Origin: an uncultured Clostridia bacterium
GTDB lineage: Bacteria > Bacillota > Clostridia > Lachnospirales > Anaerotignaceae
NCBI GenBank assembly: GCA_944378105.1
Contig: CALWGC010000022.1
Coordinates: 1 to 64,000 of the forward strand
DNA: 64,000 nucleotides
Reading direction: 5' to 3'
The notes below the pieces were generated by a model that searched no databases, was not told the origin of the DNA, and saw only the letters and a list, made by a program, of their open reading frames with translations. Below, piece by piece: positions 49,443 through 57,599 of this stretch. Each line of letters begins with the position of its first letter. The first letter of the stretch is position 1. A program made the translations under genes and the position numbers.

Positions 49443-50648
49443 ATGGATAAAATCTTGTTCCACATCGACGTCAATAGTGCCTTTCTCAGCTGGAGCTGTT
49501 TAAAAGAGCACCGGCCAGAGGCCCTTCTGGTGCCTTCTGTGGTGGGCGGCGATCCGCAAAACCGCCGGGGCATTGTCCTGGCCAAAAGCCCGGCGGCCAA
49601 GGCCAAAGGCATCGTCACCGGAGAGCCGCTGCAACAGGCGTTGCAAAAATGCCCTTCTTTGTTGATTTTTCCGCCGGATTATGACTTTTATGCCCTCTGC
49701 TCCAGGCAGCTGTTTCAACTGCTTTCTGCCTATTCCGACCGGCTGGAAGTGTTCAGTATCGACGAATGTTTCCTGGACTACACCGGCATGGAACGTCTTT
49801 TTGGCCCGCCCTTAGAAGCGGCCAAACAGATCCAAACCCATATTTACCAAACCCTGGGCTTTACCGTCAACATCGGCATCGGCCCCAACAAATTGCTGGC
49901 CAAAATGGCCGGGGAGCTGGAAAAACCAAACAAGATTCATACCCTCTTTCCCGAAGAAATCCCCCAAAAGCTTTGGCCCATGCCGGTGGAGGCCTTATTT
50001 TTGGTGGGAAAACACACCGCGCCAAAATTAAACCGGCTGGGTATTTTCACCATTGGCGACTTGGCCATGGCCGATGGCACACTGCTAAAGGTGGAACTGA
50101 AAAAATTTGGTCTGGTGTTAAAAAATTACGCCAATGGCATTGCCGACGATACCGTCTCTTCGGAAGAAAAAGGAACGCCACCCAAAAGCGTTTCCCACGC
50201 CACCACCACCCCAACCGACATCACCACCCGGGAGGATGCCCATTTAGTGCTTTTGGCCCTGGCCCAGACGGTTTCTCGCCGCCTGCGCCGCCAAGAACAG
50301 TTTGCCACCCAGCTTTCTGTCACCCTCAGAGATACCTCGTTTCATACCTATTCCCACCAGCGCCCCCTCTCCTCTGCCACCAATGCCACCAAAACCATCT
50401 ACGAAATGGCACTGGTAGTCTTTGACCAAATGTGGAAACGAGAACCACTGCGCCAACTGGGTATCTCCCTGGGCCAATTGACCCGCTCCCCCCTTTGTCA
50501 GCTTTCTTTGCTGGAACAAGACGACCTTCGCCACCAAAAAGCCGATGCCGTTGCCGATCGCCTCAACCAATTATTTGGCGCAAAAACCGTCCAGTCCGCG
50601 GCCTTGCTCAAACCAAATCCACCAAAAAAACGGCGTTTCGTTGAATGA
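49443..50648 (+). CDS. dinB: DNA polymerase IV (DinB)
   Basis: This 401-residue Y-family polymerase copies past damaged bases with low fidelity. It has the palm motifs FHIDVNSAFLSW and FSIDECFLDYTGMERLFG with the catalytic acidic residues, then IGIGPNKLLAKMAG, a helix-hairpin-helix part, and a little-finger domain to about 370. A beta-clamp-binding site is likely in its C-terminal tail. The ATG at 49443 has AGGTGG upstream. An SOS box in its promoter shows DNA-damage control. Confidence 0.95.
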   Translation: MDKILFHIDVNSAFLSWSCLKEHRPEALLVPSVVGGDPQNRRGIVLAKSPAAKAKGIVTGEPLQQALQKCPSLLIFPPDYDFYALCSRQLFQLLSAYSDRLEVFSIDECFLDYTGMERLFGPPLEAAKQIQTHIYQTLGFTVNIGIGPNKLLAKMAGELEKPNKIHTLFPEEIPQKLWPMPVEALFLVGKHTAPKLNRLGIFTIGDLAMADGTLLKVELKKFGLVLKNYANGIADDTVSSEEKGTPPKSVSHATTTPTDITTREDAHLVLLALAQTVSRRLRRQEQFATQLSVTLRDTSFHTYSHQRPLSSATNATKTIYEMALVVFDQMWKREPLRQLGISLGQLTRSPLCQLSLLEQDDLRHQKADAVADRLNQLFGAKTVQSAALLKPNPPKKRRFVE

Positions 50649-50701
50649 CTTTCCTTCTTGGCAACTGCAAAAACACTTGTTCAAAAAAATTTTCTTCATG
50701 A

Positions 50702-50749
50702 GAAAAGCAGGAATCCTTTGTCTTTCCAGGATTCCTGCTTTCTTTTTTT
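50702..50749 (+). terminator. Recurring hairpin terminator, copy 2
   Basis: GCAGGAATCC (50707-50716) pairs with GGATTCCTGC (50729-50738) across 12 bases, A-rich on the left and T-rich on the right. It lies between convergent dinB and dacA-type genes and can end both. Confidence 0.9.
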
Positions 50750-50765
50750 CCAATCAAATTAGCAC

Positions 50766-52184
50766 TTAAAACCGTCTGCCTCTTCTGCCTCTGGAGGAGC
50801 GGAAATGATACCGGTTGCGGCCATACCGTCTGCCGCTGCGCAGCCGAAGAATCAGCACCAACAGCACAATGACCACCACCACAATTACAAGTCCAATCAG
50901 ACCCTGCAGGGTAAACAGTTTGCCAATCAACGTCATAAATCCGTCTGCTATCCGTTCCCCAATGCCGGCCTTGGCCACCGACCGAGCCGCATACACCGGC
51001 GCCTGGGCCAATACATTGCCATCGCCATCCACAAAGGCCACTTCCCCAAGCTCTGTCTCTGCTTCCACCGGCGCTTTCACCCGCACATCGGTTTCCGCTT
51101 CGTCTTTGCTGTGATAGAGATAGTCTTCTGCCGTTAAGGTCACTTTGGCTTGCACAGCTTCGGCCGTTTCATTATCCAAAAACAGCGTCACATCTTCTTT
51201 TACTTTCAAATCCAATAAATCCCCGTCTGCCGATTTATGGCCCTTTAACCCAACGGAGCTAACCACATCCTCTGCCGCTGCCAGCGTTACAAAAGAAAAG
51301 TTTTCAAAGCCATATTCAAATAAGGCTGCTGCATCGGTCCACCGAGCCGGGTCTTCTGCCTTACAAATGACGGCAATCAACTGCACCCCGTCTTTTTGGG
51401 CTGTAGCCAGCACACAATCGCCGGCTTCGTCGGTAAACCCGGTTTTTAACCCCGTGGCATAAGGATAGGCATATTCGCCGGAGGTAATCAGCAAATTATG
51501 GCTCACCCAATGATATTCGTTGGTGATGAGGCCGTCGTGGTTCTGGCTTTCCATGGAGTTACCGGAATAGCTTTTTTCTGCGCCGATTTCTCGGATCAAA
51601 TCCACCTGCATGGCGGCTGCACCAATTTTTGCCAAGTCTGCCGCCGTGGTGTAATGGTCGTCATCATGATACCCATGGGCGTTGACAAAATGAGACCCGG
51701 TGCAGCCCAATTCCTCTGCTTTTTGGTTCATCAAATCGGCAAACACCGTCTGGCATTCGGCCACACTGAGCGAATCGTCGTTTTGCGCTTTTCTGGCCAC
51801 AGCACAAGCCACCACTTCTGCCGAGTCATTGCCGCTGGGGATCATCAGCCCCCGCACCAGGTTGCGAAACGTAATGCTTTCGCCCACCACATGGCCGGCC
51901 TTACTGCTATCCAGGCTTACTTCGTTGATCTCCCGGCCCACCACAATCACATCATCCGGCTCAAAATATTCCACCGCCACCAAAGCCGTCAATACTTTGG
52001 TCATGCTGGCTGGATAAATCTTTGCCTCGGCATCTTTTTCAAACAATATCTTTCCCGTGCTTGCCTCGGTCAATATGGCCGTCTGGGCCGAAACCGAAGG
52101 CGTCTGGGCCCCATAAGCCAACGTGCTCATGGCCAGCAAAAAGCAAAACACCAACCCAAGCAGGCGTTTTTTCCCTTTTCTCAT
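50766..52184 (-). CDS. D-alanyl-D-alanine carboxypeptidase (S11)
   Basis: This 472-residue penicillin-binding protein trims peptidoglycan stem peptides. A signal peptide (cleavage near AYG/A, residue 25) leads into the S11 domain: SMTK (Ser 60, Lys 63), the SGND motif, and KTGFTDEAG. A Cys-poor C-terminal domain of about 100 residues follows, then a transmembrane segment (LIGLVIVVVVIVLLVLILRL). The tail is short and very basic, rich in Arg (GRRGRRF). The tail and C-terminal membrane anchor are unlike the amphipathic helix of DacA. The start overlaps the stop of the PF06541 gene. Confidence 0.93.
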   Translation of the reverse strand: MRKGKKRLLGLVFCFLLAMSTLAYGAQTPSVSAQTAILTEASTGKILFEKDAEAKIYPASMTKVLTALVAVEYFEPDDVIVVGREINEVSLDSSKAGHVVGESITFRNLVRGLMIPSGNDSAEVVACAVARKAQNDDSLSVAECQTVFADLMNQKAEELGCTGSHFVNAHGYHDDDHYTTAADLAKIGAAAMQVDLIREIGAEKSYSGNSMESQNHDGLITNEYHWVSHNLLITSGEYAYPYATGLKTGFTDEAGDCVLATAQKDGVQLIAVICKAEDPARWTDAAALFEYGFENFSFVTLAAAEDVVSSVGLKGHKSADGDLLDLKVKEDVTLFLDNETAEAVQAKVTLTAEDYLYHSKDEAETDVRVKAPVEAETELGEVAFVDGDGNVLAQAPVYAARSVAKAGIGERIADGFMTLIGKLFTLQGLIGLVIVVVVIVLLVLILRLRSGRRYGRNRYHFRSSRGRRGRRF

Positions 52185-53287
52185 TGCTCTTCTCCTTTCT
52201 CCTCTTCCCCTTGGGGCGAAGTCGTGCGCCACGGTTTTGTCAGCGCATCTTTTTTCTCTTCCAACGTCTCTTTCCAATCCTCTGCACTTTCTTTTGTCTC
52301 TTGTATGCGTCTGGCCCATGCATCGGCTCTTACTTGCATGGTTTCGGCCAGATCATCTGTCTTTTCTTGGATGGTCTCTTCCATGGTTTCTTTCCAACCC
52401 TGCATGGCTTCTTTCCACTGGGCCGATTTTTCTTTCCATTCATTCCAAAGCTCTACATCACGCACCGAATGCAATTTGGGGAACGCTTGCAGCAAACGCC
52501 GCTGGGTGAAGTTTGGCTTCATCAGCCGGCCATAGGCTTTGCGCCGTTTGCGAAATTCTTCCCAGGCCTCTTCCAAGGCCTCTTTGGCCATGCCGCCTTC
52601 TTTCAGCACTTCCAGACGGCTGCGCAGTTCTTTGGCATAGTCTTTTTCATCCCAGTCCAGCCGCAGCTTCATTTCCTCTGCTGCTGCATACAGCCGGCTT
52701 TCGCCAAGCCGCTGTCTGAACTCTGCCTTTGCTTCTTCCAACTTCCGCATGGTTTCGTCCCACTTCATCACATGGTACACCGTCAAAATCAAGTCGGAGC
52801 AAAAATAGAGCGTAAAAATCACCGCAAAGGTTTTGCCAAACCAAAGGGGAATGGCGTCAATGAACTGGTCTATATGCGGCTGAATCCACCGCATCATCAC
52901 CACCGATAAGCCCCCCCAAACGAGAGAAACCGAAACGCAAATCTTTCCGTTAAGGTTATATTTCCGGTCGGAATAATCCCACCAAGAAGCATGAAACAAT
53001 TTTTCCATGCCCATCCCCACCAAATACTCCACCGTCGTTGCAACCAGCATGCCCGCCACATACAGCAACAACAAATGGTCTTTGACCGGTGTCAAAAACA
53101 AAAATAAAATCGTGGCCCCGGTGCCATAAATGGGGCAAAGGGGCCCGTTGAGAAAGCCACGGTTCACCAGTTTTTTGGTGTCCAAAAACACCACCACCAC
53201 TTCCCAAAGCCATCCCAAAAAACTATAGAGCAAAAATACATAAAAAATATGATAGAAGTCCGTATGAAGCACAGGTGTTTCCCACAA
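52181..53287 (-). CDS. PF06541-type membrane protein with long helical tail
   Basis: This 368-residue protein has an N-terminal membrane part of about six segments (1-165) with the CmpB-like start FYHIFYVFLLYSFLGWLWEV and the LVNRGFLNGPLCPIYG motif of the putative ABC-transporter type IV family. A long charged, probably coiled-coil tail of about 200 residues follows, rich in Glu/Lys/Trp (repeats like EWKEKSAQWKEAMQGWKETM). The tail is an unusual addition. The start is TTG, seven bases after AAGGGA. It overlaps the carboxypeptidase, so a cell-wall link is possible. Confidence 0.7.
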   Translation of the reverse strand: MWETPVLHTDFYHIFYVFLLYSFLGWLWEVVVVFLDTKKLVNRGFLNGPLCPIYGTGATILFLFLTPVKDHLLLLYVAGMLVATTVEYLVGMGMEKLFHASWWDYSDRKYNLNGKICVSVSLVWGGLSVVMMRWIQPHIDQFIDAIPLWFGKTFAVIFTLYFCSDLILTVYHVMKWDETMRKLEEAKAEFRQRLGESRLYAAAEEMKLRLDWDEKDYAKELRSRLEVLKEGGMAKEALEEAWEEFRKRRKAYGRLMKPNFTQRRLLQAFPKLHSVRDVELWNEWKEKSAQWKEAMQGWKETMEETIQEKTDDLAETMQVRADAWARRIQETKESAEDWKETLEEKKDALTKPWRTTSPQGEEEKGEEQ

Positions 53288-53313
53288 AGCAGCGTCCCTT
53301 CTTTCTCCATCCG

Positions 53314-54597
53314 TTATAAGGTAATCAGCCCACGGTCCACCATGGTTTGTAGCCCTATGGTAATCCCAATTTTTGCATGATGCCAGCTTAAACCGCCCTG
53401 GAAGAACACATGATACGGCGGCTTCACCGGTGCATCGGCGCTCAATTCAATGGAAGAGCCTTGCACAAAGGCCCCCGCCGCCATAATCACCGGGCAGTCA
53501 TATCCTGGCATATCCCAAGGCTCCGGCGTCACAAAGCTATCCACCGGCGCACCCTTTTGGATGCCCTGGCAAAAGGCCAGCACGTTTTCTTCCTTGGCCA
53601 GGCGAATACACTGCACAATATCGGCCCGTTTGTCGCTAGATTTTGGCAAGGTGTCAAAACCCAGCCCTTCCATCAGTTTAGCTAAGTACACGGCCGCCTT
53701 CACACTGCCGCCCACCACCTGGGGTGCTTGAAAGAGGCCCTGGAAAAAGGATGGCGTAACACCCAGCGTTGCCCCCACTTCTTTCCCAAGGCCAGGGGAT
53801 GTGAGACGCACAGCGGCATTTTCCACATATTCTTCCTTTCCCACAATGTATCCTCCAATGGGCGCCAAACCGCCGCCGGGGTTTTTGATGAGGGAGCCCA
53901 CTGCCAAATCGGCCCCCACCTGGGTGGGTTCGATGGTCTGGACAAACTCGCCATAGCAGTTATCCACCATACAAATGACGTCTGGCTTGATTTCTTTAAT
54001 GAAGGCAATCAGTTGGCCAATTTTTTCCACCGAAAAGGATTCTCTCCATTCGTATCCTTTGGAACGCTGGATGGTCACCAATTTTGTTTTGTCGTTGAGG
54101 GCTTTGCGAATCCCATCCCAGTCAAAGCCGCCGTCAGACAATAAGTCCACCTGGCGATAGGTAATGCCATATTCGGCCAAAGAGCCCCGCTCCGGCCGGA
54201 TACCAATGACGCCTTGCAATGTGTCATAAGGCACCCCAACCGGGGAAAGCAACTCATCTCCTGGGCGCAAATTGCCCGCCAGTGCCACCGTCAAAGCGTG
54301 GGTGCCACTGATGAGCTGTGGCCGCACCAGCGCCGCTTCTGCCCCAAACACATCGGCATAAACCTGTTCCAACGTATCCCGGCCCAGGTCGTTATAGCCA
54401 TAGCCGGTGGTGGCGGCAAAATGGGTATCGCTCACCTTATTTTTTTGCATGGCCGCCAGCACCTTATACTGGTTTTGTTCTGTGATGGCGTCGATTTTGG
54501 CAAAAAGTGGTAAAATCGCTTCTTCCGTTTTCTTTGCATAGTCCCAAACTTCTTTTGTAATGCCAAATTGTTCTTTTAATGACTCTTGATATTCCAT
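53314..54597 (-). CDS. Methionine gamma-lyase-like PLP enzyme (YnbB family)
   Basis: This 427-residue PLP-dependent enzyme belongs to the PF06838 group, labelled methionine gamma-lyase or aluminium resistance protein. It has GYGYNDLGRDTLEQVYADVF, ISGTHALTVALAGNLRPGDE, and the PLP region MVDNCYGEFV and GSLIKNPGGG with the likely lysine. Its reaction is uncertain. It lies just after miaA, as ynbB does in Bacillus, with AGGAGT before the ATG. Confidence 0.9.
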   Translation of the reverse strand: MEYQESLKEQFGITKEVWDYAKKTEEAILPLFAKIDAITEQNQYKVLAAMQKNKVSDTHFAATTGYGYNDLGRDTLEQVYADVFGAEAALVRPQLISGTHALTVALAGNLRPGDELLSPVGVPYDTLQGVIGIRPERGSLAEYGITYRQVDLLSDGGFDWDGIRKALNDKTKLVTIQRSKGYEWRESFSVEKIGQLIAFIKEIKPDVICMVDNCYGEFVQTIEPTQVGADLAVGSLIKNPGGGLAPIGGYIVGKEEYVENAAVRLTSPGLGKEVGATLGVTPSFFQGLFQAPQVVGGSVKAAVYLAKLMEGLGFDTLPKSSDKRADIVQCIRLAKEENVLAFCQGIQKGAPVDSFVTPEPWDMPGYDCPVIMAAGAFVQGSSIELSADAPVKPPYHVFFQGGLSWHHAKIGITIGLQTMVDRGLITL

Positions 54598-54606
54598 GGT
54601 TGACTC

Positions 54607-55533
54607 CTAACGATTGTTCCAAAGTGTAATAATTTCTTCTGCGGCCTGCCCGGCCGTTTTTCCTGTCATATCCACCCAATGGGCGTCTTGCTGGCGCCGA
54701 AACCAAGTGAGCTGGCGCTTGGCAAAGCGGCGGGTGGATTGTTTTAATTGTTCCACCGCTTCTTCTACGGTACATTCTCCCCGAAAATAAGGAATAAATT
54801 CTTTGTATCCCAAGCCCTGCATGGACGTCAAAGACGGGTCATAGCCTTTTTTTAATAACCCTTCCACTTCCTCCAACAGCCCTGCTTCCATCATCAAATC
54901 TACCCTTCGGTTAATCCGGTCATAGAGCACTTCCCGTTCCATGGAAAGCACCACAAACAGCAAATCATAGGGCGAAGGCTTTTGGCGGGCTTCTTCGTTA
55001 TGGGCGCTCATTTTCTCGCCCGTTTGATAGTAATAGGTGAGCGCCCGCAAAACACGCTTGACATTATTGGCATGAATTTGGGCGGCATATGCCGGGTCCA
55101 CCTGCATCAGCGCCCGGTGCAGCCCTTCGGGTCCCTCCGCTTCCAAAATAGCCTGGGCCCGTTCGCTTTCACCTTTTTCTTCCGTGGGCGCAAAATCATT
55201 GTCATAGACCAGGGCCTGGATATAAAACCCGGTGCCTCCGGCCACAATGGGCAGTTTCCCTTGGGCATAAATTTGCTCCAAATATTCTTTTGCCTTTTCT
55301 TGAAACATGCGGGCGTTACAGCTGACCGTTGGCGGCCATTCATCCAACAAATAATGGTCGATGCCGCCCCGCTCTTCCATGGACGGCTTTGCCGTTCCAA
55401 TATCCATCTCCTGGTACACCTGCATGCTGTCGGCCGAAAGGACGGCCCCGTTTAAGGCCTTGGCCACGGCCACGGCCGTATCCGTTTTTCCGCTGGCCGT
55501 GGGGCCAGCAATGACAAGCAACGGTTTTTTCAT
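54607..55533 (-). CDS. miaA: tRNA dimethylallyltransferase
   Basis: This 308-residue enzyme puts an isopentenyl group on A37 of tRNAs that read UNN codons. The P-loop is LVIAGPTASGKTDTAVAVA; the DSMQVYQEMDIGTAKPS and VAGGTGFYIQALVYD motifs and the C-terminal RFAKRQLTWFRR follow. MiaB, encoded upstream of ricA, adds the methylthio group to the same base. GAGGAG precedes the ATG. The mutS-mutL-miaA order is conserved. Confidence 0.97.
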   Translation of the reverse strand: MKKPLLVIAGPTASGKTDTAVAVAKALNGAVLSADSMQVYQEMDIGTAKPSMEERGGIDHYLLDEWPPTVSCNARMFQEKAKEYLEQIYAQGKLPIVAGGTGFYIQALVYDNDFAPTEEKGESERAQAILEAEGPEGLHRALMQVDPAYAAQIHANNVKRVLRALTYYYQTGEKMSAHNEEARQKPSPYDLLFVVLSMEREVLYDRINRRVDLMMEAGLLEEVEGLLKKGYDPSLTSMQGLGYKEFIPYFRGECTVEEAVEQLKQSTRRFAKRQLTWFRRQQDAHWVDMTGKTAGQAAEEIITLWNNR

Positions 55534-55544
55534 GTATGTCTCCT

Positions 55545-57593
55545 CTATACAATCCGCTTGAATTTCTTCTCCAGTTCATATTTCGTCAGTTCAATGATGG
55601 TCGGTCTGCCATGGGGGCAATGGAACGGGTTTTCCAGTTCCATCAACTGCCGAATCAAGGCATAGCCTTCCTGCACCGACAATCGGTCGTTGGCCTTGAC
55701 GGCGGCCTTACAAGCCATGGTGGCAATGGTCAAAAGCCGGCTTTCATAAGGCGTCGTACTGCCGCCCAAAGAAAGGGCGTCTAAAAGCTCTGTAAAAAAA
55801 CCAAACTGGGCCGGGTGCTCAAAGAGATATGGCACCTCTTCCAGGGCAAAGGTGTTTGGTCCAAGCCGGCTTAACCCAAAGCCAAAGCGACGAAACAGTG
55901 CTTCGTTTTCTAAAAACAACTGGGTTTCCTGCTCTGTCAGTGTCAGCGCCACCGGCTGCAACAGCCGTTGGCTCACCACTTGCCCTGCTTGAAACCGGTG
56001 ATAAAACTCCTCAAACAACACCCGCTCGTGGGCCGCATGTTGGTCGATGAGAAACATACTGTCTCCCTGTTCCACAATCCAAAACGTGGCAAACACCTGC
56101 CCTACGATTTTGTAATTGGTAAAATACCGGGCAATGGGGGTATCGGCCCCCTGGGGCTTCTCTTCCGTTTGGATGTCCTTTGCCCTATCTTTCGCCAATT
56201 CCTTGGCCACTTCCTCGGCCGAAAGGGTGGTTTTTGGGTCTGTTTCCGTTTCCTGGCCGTCTTTTTTGGGCATCATCTGTAACCCCAAATCTTCTTGGGG
56301 CAAATAGGAAAGGGGTGTCTCTTTTACAATATGCTTATTGCCCCGGTCTTTGTCTGACAACAGCTCGCTTTTATAGAGCTTTTGCAGTTCCTCCATGGAA
56401 AGCTCCGGCTCCTTTGTGCCTTCATACCGGGTGGCCGTTTCTTTGGAAGAGGCCACCACATCTTGCAGCACAAAGCTGGGCTTTGTGGTATCATCCGGTT
56501 GATAGATTTCTTCCGAAAGCACCTGCTGCACCGGCTTTTGTTGGGCCAAAAACGTCTTGGTACGGGCAGAAGGCTTGCTGTCCCAGTTGGCCTTTGGAAT
56601 CAGCACCTCTTGTTCCAACACCTCCAACACCGCATGATACACAAAATCATAAATCAGATCGTCATCCCGAAACCGCACCGTCAGTTTTGCCGGATGGACG
56701 TTGACATCCACCATGTCGGCCTTCAGCGAAAGGTTCAGCACAAAGACGGGAAATTTTCCCACCATCAGCCGGTTTTGGTAGGCATCCTCCACTGCCTTGC
56801 TGACCACTTCGTTTTTGACAAAACGGCCGTTGATGAACAAGTTTTCATAATTGCGGCTGCCCCTGGCCAGTTCCGGTTTTCCCAACAGCCCTTCCACTTT
56901 CCAATCATGGACCTGAGAAGAGATGGGCAGCATGTTTTGGCTCATTTCCTTGCCATAGACATGGAACACCGCCGTTTTTAAGTCATTGTTGCCGCTGGTG
57001 TGTAACAACAAATTGCCGTTATTTTGATACCGGAAGGAAATTTCCGGGTGGGCCAGGGCAATTTTATGAACCATATCGGTGATATAACCGCTTTCGGTGG
57101 CCGGTTTTTTCAAAAACTTCCGTCTGGCCGGTACGTTATAAAACAAGTTTTTCACCGTCACCGTCGTGCCGGTATTGGCGGCACAGGCTTCTTGCAGCAT
57201 GCCGCTTCCGCCTGCAATTTCAATGCGAAGGCCCATATCTTCGTCCTTCGTTTTTGTCACCATCTCCACCTGGGCCACCGAGGCAATGGAGGCCAAAGCC
57301 TCTCCCCGAAATCCCAAAGAGTAAACGTCGTCCAAATCGGTGATGGAGCTGATTTTGCTGGTGGCATGGCGCAAAAAGGCCGTGGGGGCCTCGTCTTTGG
57401 CGATCCCGCTGCCGTTATCGCCCACTTGCAAAAAGGCAATGCCCCCTTCTTCAATCTCAATGGCAATGGCCGTTGCCCCTGCATCAATGGCGTTTTCCAC
57501 CAATTCTTTGACCACGGCGCTGGGCCGCTCAATCACTTCCCCGGCGGCAATTTGATTGATGGTATGATGGTCCAATACATGGATTTTTCCCAT
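55545..57593 (-). CDS. mutL: DNA mismatch repair protein MutL
   Basis: This 682-residue GHKL ATPase links mismatch recognition to strand cutting. The N-terminal part has ENAIDAGATAIAIEIEEGG, DNGSGI and GFRGEALASIASV. A long charged linker runs from about 350 to 490. The C-terminal domain has the endonuclease motif DQHAAHERVLFEEF and the CPHGRPTIIEL zinc-associated motif, so it is a nicking MutL as in other bacteria without MutH. It follows mutS after six bases. Confidence 0.97.
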   Translation of the reverse strand: MGKIHVLDHHTINQIAAGEVIERPSAVVKELVENAIDAGATAIAIEIEEGGIAFLQVGDNGSGIAKDEAPTAFLRHATSKISSITDLDDVYSLGFRGEALASIASVAQVEMVTKTKDEDMGLRIEIAGGSGMLQEACAANTGTTVTVKNLFYNVPARRKFLKKPATESGYITDMVHKIALAHPEISFRYQNNGNLLLHTSGNNDLKTAVFHVYGKEMSQNMLPISSQVHDWKVEGLLGKPELARGSRNYENLFINGRFVKNEVVSKAVEDAYQNRLMVGKFPVFVLNLSLKADMVDVNVHPAKLTVRFRDDDLIYDFVYHAVLEVLEQEVLIPKANWDSKPSARTKTFLAQQKPVQQVLSEEIYQPDDTTKPSFVLQDVVASSKETATRYEGTKEPELSMEELQKLYKSELLSDKDRGNKHIVKETPLSYLPQEDLGLQMMPKKDGQETETDPKTTLSAEEVAKELAKDRAKDIQTEEKPQGADTPIARYFTNYKIVGQVFATFWIVEQGDSMFLIDQHAAHERVLFEEFYHRFQAGQVVSQRLLQPVALTLTEQETQLFLENEALFRRFGFGLSRLGPNTFALEEVPYLFEHPAQFGFFTELLDALSLGGSTTPYESRLLTIATMACKAAVKANDRLSVQEGYALIRQLMELENPFHCPHGRPTIIELTKYELEKKFKRIV

Positions 57594-57599
57594 TTTCTA

